Program-made: the position numbers and the translations under genes | Shown: in pieces, positions 24,774 through 34,367 of the stretch | Layout: every line of letters starts with the position of its first letter | Position numbering within the stretch: position 1 is the first letter of the stretch | Notes under the pieces: model-generated | Seen by the model: the letters and a program-made list of their open reading frames with translations, nothing else | The model's database searches: none | What the model was told of the DNA's origin: nothing | Assembly: GCF_015240065.1 (NCBI RefSeq) | Contig: NZ_CP060506.1 | Span: 310,001-374,000, forward strand | Length of the DNA: 64,000 nt | Source of the DNA: Nanchangia anserum | Lineage (GTDB): Bacteria; Actinomycetota; Actinomycetes; Actinomycetales; Actinomycetaceae | Direction: 5' to 3'

Positions 24774-25253
24774 TCACTTGTGGCCGACGTCCCTGTGGCA
24801 ATGCACGCAGGACAGCTGTTCGCCCTCGGGTACCGTCTGGTGGATCGATGAGGTGAAATCCGAGTGACAGTACAGGCAGGCGTCGTTAGCGATCTTGAGA
24901 TTCGTGTCGCGGATCTGGATGTTTTCGGGATACGTATTCGTCGCGAACTTGAAGCCATGGCGGACGCCGTCGTCGGCCTTGACCCAGTACTTGTGGACGA
25001 TCGAATCGTGGGGGGTGTGGCAGTCGTTGCAGGTGGCGACGTTGTGGTGGGACCCCTTGGTCCACCCGTCGTACTGTTTGTTCATGACGTGGCAGTTCGT
25101 GCATGTCACCGGGTCGGAACCCAGGTAGGAGTAGGCCTTGCCGTAGATGAGCGTAAACACGCCGACACCAATGAGTGAGCCGACGACCCAGATGGCCACG
25201 GCGGCGGCAACGCGCTGCAGTGTCAACCAGCTGCGCAGCGAGCGGGCGCCCAT
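24774..25253 (-). CDS. nrfH: Cytochrome c nitrite reductase small subunit (NrfH)
   Basis: Membrane-anchored tetrahaem quinol dehydrogenase of the NapC/NirT family that feeds electrons from menaquinol to NrfA. The 159-residue product has one N-terminal membrane helix (AAAVAIWVVGSLIGVGVFTLIYG) and four CxxCH motifs: CTNCH, CNDCH, CLYCH and CVHCH. The ATG at 25253 (MGARSLRSW) follows a strong AAAGGAGAG, which decides it over the ATG at 25412. It is the first gene of the cluster. Confidence 0.95.
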   Translation of the reverse strand: MGARSLRSWLTLQRVAAAVAIWVVGSLIGVGVFTLIYGKAYSYLGSDPVTCTNCHVMNKQYDGWTKGSHHNVATCNDCHTPHDSIVHKYWVKADDGVRHGFKFATNTYPENIQIRDTNLKIANDACLYCHSDFTSSIHQTVPEGEQLSCVHCHRDVGHK

Positions 25254-25577
25254 GGCTCTCCTTTGGGTCGGGCCAGAAGCCTCTGGCGGGTGGCAACAGC
25301 CTCGTGTAGGGGGAACTGTCGGTCTCGATTTTATCAGGTTGCTTTCAGGTTCGGCCGGCGGGGTGCCGCTGACCTCGCTGTTTGCCGACATTCTCCAGGC
25401 ATCCGTCACCACGCGCCCGTCGTGTGGGACTAACGTCCTTTTGGGGGCGTCGGACGGGACGGCATGGGTGGCCGCGGTGTCTCTTCTGAAATATCTCGAT
25501 ATCGAGATACGGTGTGTAGGCTAGTGAGCGAGAGACACCTCCAAGCTCGCGCTGTGGCGAGCAGTAAGGATGCGACG
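25254..25577. other. Divergent intergenic region nrfH-icd
   Basis: 324 bases between divergent operons with no gene supported. It carries an 18-bp perfect palindrome at 25492-25509 on the icd side. On the nrfH side a minus-strand TAAAAT (about 25328-25333) could be a -10 box, but I see no matching -35. I do not see a clear FNR-type TTGAT-N4-ATCAA site. Confidence 0.6.
25492..25509. promoter_or_regulatory. 18-bp palindrome upstream of icd, candidate operator
   Basis: TATCTCGAT followed directly by ATCGAGATA, a perfect 18-bp palindrome, 69 bases before the icd start. Its length and symmetry fit a dimeric helix-turn-helix regulator. I cannot name the regulator. Direct control of icd, of nrfH, or of both is possible. 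Confidence 0.6.
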
Positions 25578-26798
25578 ATGGCGAAGATCAAAGTGCATGG
25601 ACCAGTTGTCGAACTCGATGGCGACGAGATGACGCGAATCATCTGGCAGATGATCAAGGATCGGTTGATCCACCCCTATCTCGACATCGATCTTCGGTAC
25701 TACGACCTGGGGATTGAGCACCGCGACGCGACCGATGACCAGGTGACGATCGATGCGGCGAATGCGATTGCCGAGCACGGTGTCGGCGTCAAGTGCGCGA
25801 CGATCACGCCCGACGAGGCGCGCGTGGAAGAGTTTGGGCTGAAGAAAATGTGGAAGTCGCCCAACGGCACCGTTCGCAACATTCTCGGTGGCGTGATCTT
25901 CCGTGAGCCCATCATCATCGACAACATTCCCCGACTGGTTCCGGGCTGGACGAAGCCGATCGTCGTCGGTCGTCACGCGTTCGGTGACCAATACAAGGCC
26001 ACGGACTTCAAGGTGCCGGGAGCCGGCACGATCACGCTGACCTATACGCCGGAGGACGGCTCGGCTCCCATCGAGCATGAGGTCATTCGCGTTCCCGAGG
26101 GCGGGGGCGTGACCATGGGGATGTACAACTTCAACGACTCGATTCGCGACTTCGCTCGCGCGTCGTTCCGCTATGGCTTGCAGCGCGGCTACCCCGTCTA
26201 CCTGTCGACGAAGAACACGATCCTCAAGGCCTATGACGGTGCCTTCAAAGACATCTTCCAGCAGATCTACGACGACGAATTCGCCGCTGAATTCCGCGCG
26301 GCGGGTCTCAGCTATGAGCATCGTCTGATCGACGACATGGTGGCCTCCAGTCTCAAGTGGGAAGGCGGCTACGTGTGGGCGTGCAAGAACTACGACGGCG
26401 ATGTTCAGTCAGACACGGTCGCGCAGGGGTTTGGTTCGCTCGGTCTCATGACGTCGGTACTCATGACGCCCGATGGCAAGACCGTTGAGGCCGAGGCCGC
26501 CCACGGGACGGTGACGCGTCACTACCGTCGTTACCAGGCCGGGGAGAAGACCTCGACGAACCCGATCGCGTCGATCTTTGCGTGGACGCGGGGGCTGGAG
26601 CATCGCGCCAAGCTGGATAACACTCCCGAGGTGGCCGAGTTCGCCCACACCCTCGAGGACGTCATTATCAAGACGGTTGAGGGGGGCCAGATGACGAAGG
26701 ATCTCGCGCGCCTGGTCGGTCCGGAGCAGGAGTGGTTGGACACCGAGGGCTTCATGAATGCGCTCGATGACAACTTGCAGGCCCGCCTGGCAAAGTAA
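25578..26798 (+). CDS. icd: NADP-dependent isocitrate dehydrogenase, eukaryote-type homodimeric form
   Basis: Oxidises isocitrate to 2-oxoglutarate with NADP+ in the citric acid cycle. The 406-residue product matches the homodimeric IDH1-like subfamily: [82 protein letters not shown] and [13 protein letters not shown]. It is clearly unlike the E. coli Icd type. The ATG at 25578 follows AAGGA; the in-frame upstream ATG at 25464 would read through the palindrome and is rejected. A strong terminator follows at 26808. Confidence 0.95.
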   Translation: MAKIKVHGPVVELDGDEMTRIIWQMIKDRLIHPYLDIDLRYYDLGIEHRDATDDQVTIDAANAIAEHGVGVKCATITPDEARVEEFGLKKMWKSPNGTVRNILGGVIFREPIIIDNIPRLVPGWTKPIVVGRHAFGDQYKATDFKVPGAGTITLTYTPEDGSAPIEHEVIRVPEGGGVTMGMYNFNDSIRDFARASFRYGLQRGYPVYLSTKNTILKAYDGAFKDIFQQIYDDEFAAEFRAAGLSYEHRLIDDMVASSLKWEGGYVWACKNYDGDVQSDTVAQGFGSLGLMTSVLMTPDGKTVEAEAAHGTVTRHYRRYQAGEKTSTNPIASIFAWTRGLEHRAKLDNTPEVAEFAHTLEDVIIKTVEGGQMTKDLARLVGPEQEWLDTEGFMNALDDNLQARLAK

Positions 26799-26807
26799 CC
26801 TGCCGAA

Positions 26808-26855
26808 GCCCACGGCCCGCGACGCATGTATGCCGCGGGCCGTGGGCATTTTTGG
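26808..26855 (+). terminator. Intrinsic terminator after icd
   Basis: A 13-bp perfect stem (26808-26820 with 26835-26847) and a 14-base loop are followed by ATTTTTGGG. This is the one hairpin in the window with a good U-tract. Confidence 0.9.
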
Positions 26856-26941
26856 GACTGGTGCCCCGGTTCCTCGCGCGTGTCGCGGCTATCCTGGGAG
26901 GGCTGGGCTCAAGCATGCGATCCGTTGAGGAGGGGAAGCCC

Positions 26942-29225
26942 GTGAGTGATAAGCAGACGAGGCGGCCGGTGCGAATCGGGGTACTCACGTCGGGCGGAGA
27001 TGCCCAAGGCATGAACGCGGCGGTGCGTGCCGTTGCTCGTTCGGCGCTCAAACTTGGTGCCGTTCCCTACGCCATCATGGACGGGTGGCAGGGAGCCGTT
27101 GACGGTGGCGATGCGATCCGTGAGCTCACGTGGTCGTCCGTCTCGTCGATCCTCAACAAGGGCGGAACGGTGATCGGCACCGCTCGGTGCGCGGCCTTCC
27201 GCGAACGTCACGGTTTGCTTGACGCCTGCCAACACCTTGTGGAAAAAGGCATTGATCGGCTCGTCGTCATCGGCGGTGATGGCTCCCTGGCCGGGACGAA
27301 TGAATTCAAAGAAGAATGGCCCTCCCTCCTCGCGGAATTGGTTGAAGCTGGCCGGATCACTCCCGCCCAGGCCGAGTCGCACGCGTTCCTCGGCGTCGCC
27401 GGCCTGGTGGGGTCGATCGACAACGACTTGGTCGGCTCCGACATGACCATCGGTACGGATTCGGCGATGGATCGCATCTTGACGGCGATCGACCAGCTTT
27501 CCTCGACGGCGGCATCTCACCAGCGGACCTTCGTTGTCGAGGTCATGGGGCGCCACTGTGGGTATTTGCCGCTCATGACGGCCGTCGCCGGGGTGGACTA
27601 CGTCTTTATTCCGGAAAAGCCGCCGGCCGCCGGGTGGGAAGACGAACTGGCGGACAAGTTGCGTGCAGGCAGGGCTGCGGGGCGGCGTGAGTCCATCGTG
27701 CTCGTTGCCGAGGGAGCCGTCGATTCGCAGGGGCAGCCCATCACGACCGACATGGTGTGCGACGCGCTTGAAGAGCGCATGGGGGAGCGCCCCCACGTGA
27801 CGATTCTCGGCCACGTCCAGCGCGGCGGCGTGCCGACGGCTTACGACCGCTGGGCAACCGACGGTCCAGGGATACTGCGCCGTCCGCCAGGTTCTCGACC
27901 AGCAAGCCGGGGACGAATCCGTCATCGTGGGCGTGCGGCACAACCGGGTCGCTCTCATGCCGCTGATGGAGGCCGTGCGCAACACGCGGGCCGTCAAGAC
28001 TTACAGCGACGCCCTCGACTTCGACAAAGCCGTTCAGGCCCGGGGCGAGTCCTTCGGCCAGATGCTCGCCCTCAACGAGATCATGTCCGCCCCGCCGAAG
28101 CTGGAGGCGGCAGCGCCCGGGGCCAAGCGCGTGGCCATCATGCATGTCGGCGGCCTGGCACCGGGGATGAATACGGCAACGCGTACCGTCGTCCGCCTCG
28201 CGATCGCCCAGGGACACACGACGCTGGGCATTGAGGGGTCGTTCCGCGGCCTCATCGACGGTAAAGTCCGCGAACTCGGCTGGGAAGACGTCGAGGGATG
28301 GGGCTTTTCCGGGGGTGCCGAACTGGGAACGCGGCGGACCATCCCGACGATCGAACAGTTCTATGCGATCGGGCGCTCGCTGGAGAATAACGAGATCGAC
28401 GCCCTCGTCGTCATCGGGGGCTATAACGCCTATCTGTCGGTACAGGCGATGGTAGCTGAGCGCGATCGCTATCCCGCGTTCAACATCCCCATTATCGTCG
28501 TGCCGGCCTCGATCGATAACAACCTGCCCGGGTCCGAACTTTCGATTGGCGCGGACTCGGCGCTGAACAACGCCGTGTGGTCACTGGACCGGATTAAGGA
28601 ATCCGCCGCGGCGTCGCGACGGTGCTTCGTCGCGGACACGATGGGCCGCCACTGCGGCTATCTCGCGCTCATGGCCGGGCTGGCGTCCGGGGCCGAGATG
28701 GTCTACCTGGACGAGTTCCCCCCGAGCCTGGAGGACATCGCCGCGCACGCTCGGCAGATGGTGCGCTCGTTTGAAAACGACAGGCGACTGTTCCTCGTCG
28801 TGCGAAACGAAGAAGCCGGAGGCAACTACGACCGCGAGTTCGTTGCCGATGTCTTCGCTCAGGAGGGACAGGGCTTGTTCGACGTTCGTCACGCCGCCCT
28901 GGGGCATCTGCAGCAAGGCGGCGAGCCCTCGGCATTCGACCGCGTCCTCGCGACCCGACTCGCCGCCCGGGCAGTCGACGAGCTCGCCGAGCAGTTTGCC
29001 ACCGATGACAGCGATGCCCGCTTTATCGGACTCGATCACACGGGAATCGTCTCCTATCCCTTCGACGACATGAAACACATGGTCGACACGCAAAAGCGGC
29101 GCCCGAAGAACCAGTGGTGGCTCGCGCTGGCTCCCCTCATCAGCGCCGTCTCGCTCGACGACGATAGCGTCGAGTTGCCCGAACTGAAATACTTCACGTC
29201 GACTAACCCGGTTGACAACGCCTAA
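26942..29225 (+). pseudogene. pfk: Eukaryote-type fused 6-phosphofructokinase, single frameshift
   Basis: Phosphorylates fructose 6-phosphate in glycolysis. GTG at 26942 follows GAGGAGGGG. The N-terminal half has intact catalytic motifs: TSGGDAQGMNAAVRA, IGGDGSLAGTN, GSIDNDLVGSDMTIGTDSA and MGRHCGYLPL. The C-terminal half repeats the fold but with altered sites: HVGGLAPGMNTATR, IGGYNAYLS in place of GGDGS, and ASIDNNLPGSELSIGADSA. That is the duplicated, fused arrangement of eukaryotic PFK, in which the second half is regulatory. One net extra base near 27856-27866 (about GACGG after GGGCAACC) shifts frame; on the next frame reading resumes as VQGYCAVRQVLDQQAGDESV and runs to the stop. Apart from that the roughly 760-codon frame is clean, so a sequencing error or very recent mutation is likely. 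pgi follows 10 bases later. Confidence 0.88.
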
Positions 29226-29235
29226 AGGAGGACGC

Positions 29236-30906
29236 ATGCGACCAGTTGACCCGACCACCACCCCCGCATGGGGACGGCTCACCACACTTGCCGAGGGATT
29301 TACCCCCGACATCGCCGGGTGGTTTGACGCTCAGCCGACGCGTACCGATGACTACAGCTTCACCGCGGGCGACCTCTACGTCGACCTGTCGAAGAACCTC
29401 CTCACCGATGAGGTTCGTGACGCCCTGCTCGACCTGGCCGAGCAGACCGGCGTGGCGCAGCTGCGTGATGCCATGTACGCCGGAAAGCACATCAACGTCA
29501 CCGAGGATCGCGCGGTGGCCCACACGGCACTGCGCCGTCCGGCCGATGACGCGCTGACGATTGACGGCGAGGACGCGGTCGCGGCCGTCCACCAGGTCCT
29601 CGAGCGGGTCTATGCGTTCGCCCGGGCCGTGCGTTCGGGCGAGTGGACGGGTGTGGACGGGCAGTCGATCACGACCGTCGTCAATATCGGCATCGGCGGG
29701 TCCGACCTCGGTCCGGTGATGGCGTACGAGGCGTTGAAGCCCTACGTTGCGGACGGCTTCGAGGCGCGCTTCATCTCGAACATCGACCCCACCGACCTGG
29801 GCGAAAAGACGAAGGACCTCGATCCGACGCGAACCCTCTTTATCGTCGCGTCGAAGACCTTTACGACGTTGGAGACGTTGACGAACGCGCGCGGGGCAAA
29901 GGCCTGGTTGCTCGATGCCTTGGTGAAGGCCGGTGCTATCGACGACACCGATGAAGCCAAGCGCGACGCCGTCGCCAAGCATTTCGTCGCCGTGTCCACG
30001 GCCTTGGACAAGGTTGCCGAATTCGGCATCGACCCAGCCAATGCCTTCGGCTTCTGGAACTGGGTCGGTGGTCGCTATTCCGTCGATTCCGCTGTGGGCA
30101 CTGCGCTCGCGGTCGCGCTAGGTCCCGAGGCGTTCGCCGAATTCCTCGAGGGCTTCCACACGATGGATCGCCATTTCGCCGAGACCGACCCTGCACAGAA
30201 CGTCCCCCTGCTCATGGGGCTGCTCAACGTGTGGTACCGCAACTTCCTCGGTGCCCCGACCCACGCGGTGCTGCCCTACGCCCAGTACCTCCATCGCTTC
30301 CCGGCGTATTTGCAGCAGCTGACCATGGAATCGAACGGCAAGCGCGTGCGCGCCGACGGCGCCGAGGTCACCTACGACACGGGTGAGGTGTTCTGGGGCG
30401 AACCGGGCACGAACGGCCAGCACGCGTTCTACCAACTCATTCACCAGGGAACCCAGCTGATCCCCGCCGACTTCATCGCATTCGCGACCCCGACATGGGC
30501 ACTCAGCGACGTTGACGCAGATCAGCACGAGCTGTTCCTCGGTAACTTCTTTGCCCAGACGAAGGCGCTGGCCTTCGGCAAGACCGCCGATGAGGTACGC
30601 GCCGAGGGCACGCCCGAGCACATCGTGAGCGCCCGCGTCTTCCCCGGCAACAAGCCGACGACGTCGATCATGGCACCCGCGCTCACCCCGAGCGTACTCG
30701 GACAGTTGATCGCCCTGTACGAGCACATCACGTTCGTCCAGGGAGCCGTGTGGGGCATCGACAGCTTCGACCAGTGGGGCGTGGAGTTGGGCAAGGCCAT
30801 GGCGAAGGATCTCGGGCCGGCCGTGGCGGGCGACGAGGCTGCGATCGCCGCGCAGGACCCGTCGACGGCGGCCCTCGTGCGGTACTACCGCGCTCATCGC
30901 CGCTGA
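29236..30906 (+). CDS. pgi: Glucose-6-phosphate isomerase
   Basis: Interconverts glucose 6-phosphate and fructose 6-phosphate. The 556-residue product contains [31 protein letters not shown] and the signature [15 protein letters not shown] with the active-site lysine. In most family members the second motif reads GGRYSLWSAIG; the local variation does not touch catalytic residues I can identify. The ATG at 29236 has a near-ideal AAAGGAGG seven bases before it. It lies 10 bases after pfk, so the two glycolytic genes are probably co-transcribed. Confidence 0.96.
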   Translation: MRPVDPTTTPAWGRLTTLAEGFTPDIAGWFDAQPTRTDDYSFTAGDLYVDLSKNLLTDEVRDALLDLAEQTGVAQLRDAMYAGKHINVTEDRAVAHTALRRPADDALTIDGEDAVAAVHQVLERVYAFARAVRSGEWTGVDGQSITTVVNIGIGGSDLGPVMAYEALKPYVADGFEARFISNIDPTDLGEKTKDLDPTRTLFIVASKTFTTLETLTNARGAKAWLLDALVKAGAIDDTDEAKRDAVAKHFVAVSTALDKVAEFGIDPANAFGFWNWVGGRYSVDSAVGTALAVALGPEAFAEFLEGFHTMDRHFAETDPAQNVPLLMGLLNVWYRNFLGAPTHAVLPYAQYLHRFPAYLQQLTMESNGKRVRADGAEVTYDTGEVFWGEPGTNGQHAFYQLIHQGTQLIPADFIAFATPTWALSDVDADQHELFLGNFFAQTKALAFGKTADEVRAEGTPEHIVSARVFPGNKPTTSIMAPALTPSVLGQLIALYEHITFVQGAVWGIDSFDQWGVELGKAMAKDLGPAVAGDEAAIAAQDPSTAALVRYYRAHRR

Positions 30907-31140
30907 CGTATCGATCCGTGTGCCCCGCTTCTGTGAGTAATCTCGGAGGCGGGCGCACGCGTATCTCGAGGCGGAGAGATCCGCGCAGTCGCGGTGTTTT
31001 CTGGGCTTCGCAACCGGTGGTAGCGCGTATACCAAGCGGACGTGGTGGAGGGCAACCGTGGCCGAGGAAACACTGAGAACGTCGGTACACGGGTGGCCTG
31101 GCCAAGCTTCGGAGACAGGCCACGAGGAGAGGGGTTAACG

Positions 31141-32139
31141 ATGATTCTCGCGACAAAGATCATTGCGCTGCGCAAGAAGAACGGGTGGACACAAGAAGAC
31201 TTGGCGGAACAGATGCACGTCTCGCGTCAGGCGATCTCGAAGTGGGAGAGCGCGCGGTCACTGCCCGATCTCACCCGGATTATCGAAATGAGCAAGCTAT
31301 TCGGGGTGAGCACCGACGTGCTCTTGCGCGACGATCTCGACATAGGCGCGCAGGACTCCGCGCCGACAGACCATGCCGAGTCCGACAGCGGAGTGCGCAC
31401 GCGCCTGGTTGGGTTGGAAGAAGCCACGGCCTACCTCGACGATCGCCGCAGCATCTCCGGACGCGTCGCGGCCGGCGTCGCGTGTTGCGTCCTCGCAGGG
31501 ATCCCCGTCATCGCCGGCGATCCGCTCGTGAGCGGGCTGGGGATCACCTCGGTGGACGGCTCGGTCGTTGGGGTGATGATCGCGCTCATCATGGTCGCCG
31601 GTGCCGTCGTCGCGTTCCTCAGCATCGCTTCGCACACCCGAGCTTTCCGCTGGGTCAAAGATGGCGGGTATGAATTGGGATACGGCGTCGACGGAGCCGT
31701 AGAGGAGCGCTATCAGCGTGAGCAGCCCGCCTATCAGCGCAGCCTCGTGTGGGGAGTTCTCTTCTGCATCGCAGCAGGTCTGTGGGTCCTGGGCACCAGC
31801 CTGCTGCCCGATACGACGCCCGATAATGACGCGAGGGAGGTCGCGCTGCTGTGCGGAGCCATCGCCACCGTCGCCTGTGGCGTGTACCTGCTGGTGCGCA
31901 GGGGGATGTGCACCGCTGCTTACGACGAGCTCACGCGTGATGCGACGGCCCAGCGCGCGAAGGGTCTCCACGACACCGTGAATACCGTGTACTGGTCGGT
32001 GGCTCTCGTCCTCTACTTTGGCTACAGCTTCCTCGTGCCGGGCGCGTGGGGATATTCCTGGCTTATCTGGCCCATCGCCGCAATCGCCTACGGGGCAGTG
32101 ACGGCCATCGTCGAGGCGGTCGCTCGTCCCAAGCGTTAA
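31141..32139 (+). CDS. XRE-type helix-turn-helix protein with membrane domain
   Basis: A 332-residue protein. Residues 1-65 are a classic XRE DNA-binding domain (LATKIIALRKKNGWTQEDLA, HVSRQAISKWES, LSKLFGVSTD-like spacing ending in VLLRDDLD). The remainder has about six hydrophobic segments (VAAGVACCVLAGIPVIAG; GVMIALIMVAGAVVAFLSIA; SLVWGVLFCIAAGLWVLGTS; VALLCGAIATVACGVYLLV; TVYWSVALVLYFGYSFLVP; LIWPIAAIAYGAVTAIV). A membrane-tethered regulator responding to an envelope or membrane signal is the obvious guess, but target and ligand are unknown. The ATG at 31141 follows GAGGAGAGGGG. It stands alone between pgi and a convergent gene. Confidence 0.8.
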   Translation: MILATKIIALRKKNGWTQEDLAEQMHVSRQAISKWESARSLPDLTRIIEMSKLFGVSTDVLLRDDLDIGAQDSAPTDHAESDSGVRTRLVGLEEATAYLDDRRSISGRVAAGVACCVLAGIPVIAGDPLVSGLGITSVDGSVVGVMIALIMVAGAVVAFLSIASHTRAFRWVKDGGYELGYGVDGAVEERYQREQPAYQRSLVWGVLFCIAAGLWVLGTSLLPDTTPDNDAREVALLCGAIATVACGVYLLVRRGMCTAAYDELTRDATAQRAKGLHDTVNTVYWSVALVLYFGYSFLVPGAWGYSWLIWPIAAIAYGAVTAIVEAVARPKR

Positions 32140-32160
32140 GCGAGCACGCTCGACGTATTC

Positions 32161-32200
32161 GGGGCCGGTTGTGCAGGTAGTTGCCTGCACAACCGGCCCC
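32161..32200. terminator. Perfect 17-bp hairpin between convergent genes
   Basis: Arms 32161-32177 and 32184-32200 pair perfectly over 17 bases around a 6-base loop. It lies between the ends of the XRE gene (+) and the mutarotase (-) and can act in both directions. No U-tract is present on either side. Confidence 0.8.
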
Positions 32201-32209
32201 GAGATGTCG

Positions 32210-33055
32210 TCACAGGTGCTCGACCGATAGCGTTTGGGTGAGGACGTGGGTTTGGCCGGGTTCGAGGCTCACGGCATCGTCCTTGCAGTTGGCCGAGACA
32301 ATGCACAGGAACTTCTTCCAGTCTCCGTCGGCCAATCCCGCGCGCGTGCGCGAGCCTTCGGCACCGGGGTTCCACACCAGGGTGTTTGCCGAGCCCGACT
32401 TGCGCACGACGATGCGGCGGGCGTTATTGGGATCCTCGACTGTCACCGGTGCGGTTGAGGAAAACAGCCGGTTGACCTCGTTGCCGTCGAATGCCAGCTC
32501 GAGCGATTGGGTGCCTCGCGTTGGCTCCTCGCCCGTGAAGTCGATGAAGTCGTCGTCATCGAGGCCAAGTACTTCGACGCGGGAGGCGTCACCGACGGCG
32601 ACGTAGGTGTGTAGCGCCTCTTCGAAGACCACCGGTTCGGTGTCGGTGTTGGTCACCGACAAGCTGACCTCGAGCTGCTTGCCGAATGTCGCGCTCAGCA
32701 GGGCCTCGAATTCCCACCCAACAGGATCTTCCAGCCGTCTCGGGGTGAGGCGATACGTCAGCTGGTGGGTTTGGTTGGCCTCGTCGAGGAAGGAATCCAT
32801 GAGTAGCCAGCGCACGCGGCGGGCCGGGCCGTGGAAAGGCTGGCGTTCACCGGTATCGCCAGCCCCGAACCACGGGAAGCATACGGGAATGCCGCCCCTG
32901 ATCGGTTTGCCCTCGGTTAGCGGTGCCGATGCCGGTTGCCAGATAACGGGGGCCTCGGAACGCGGCTGCCACGCCGTGACCTGAGCACCGTAGTCGTAGA
33001 TCCGCCCCGTCGCCGATCCGCACGCCACGTCGCGTGCAATAAAACGTGAAGTCAT
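32210..33055 (-). CDS. D-hexose-6-phosphate mutarotase (YeaD-like aldose 1-epimerase family)
   Basis: Likely interconverts alpha and beta anomers of glucose 6-phosphate. The 281-residue product has family motifs GGIPVCFPWFGAGD, HGPARRVRW, EEALHTYVAVGD with a conserved His, and VVWNP-like LVWNPGAEGSRTRAGL near the end. The ATG at 33055 (MTSRFIARD) begins where the family begins; the upstream frame to 33238 has no such similarity. Neighbouring pgi and pfk work on the same hexose phosphates. Confidence 0.85.
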   Translation of the reverse strand: MTSRFIARDVACGSATGRIYDYGAQVTAWQPRSEAPVIWQPASAPLTEGKPIRGGIPVCFPWFGAGDTGERQPFHGPARRVRWLLMDSFLDEANQTHQLTYRLTPRRLEDPVGWEFEALLSATFGKQLEVSLSVTNTDTEPVVFEEALHTYVAVGDASRVEVLGLDDDDFIDFTGEEPTRGTQSLELAFDGNEVNRLFSSTAPVTVEDPNNARRIVVRKSGSANTLVWNPGAEGSRTRAGLADGDWKKFLCIVSANCKDDAVSLEPGQTHVLTQTLSVEHL

Positions 33056-33189
33056 GGGTTCTATCGTATGGAGCTTGGTGCCGCCTCGCGCGCAAAACGT
33101 GCAGGCCACACGCGCCACATTAATCACACTGCCGAGGATCCTGATGTGCGCCCAATCTGGGACCACGGGACCGTGGAACCGAGGCGTGA

Positions 33190-34251
<1,062 letters not shown>

Positions 34252-34273
34252 GACTCATCTTGCTCACAACTGC

Positions 34274-34304
34274 GCTGGGGCGGGGCCGATGGTCCCGCCC
34301 CAGC
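34274..34304 (+). terminator. Hairpin after mdh
   Basis: GCTGGGGCGGG (34274-34284) pairs perfectly with CCCGCCCCAGC (34294-34304) around a 9-base loop. No U-tract. It lies 22 bases after the mdh stop and before the MFS gene. Confidence 0.7.
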
Positions 34305-34367
34305 CGCATAACTGGCACGTGCCAGACAAGGTCGTAAGGTGGTACGCAGGCGAAAAGGACAGGCGAC

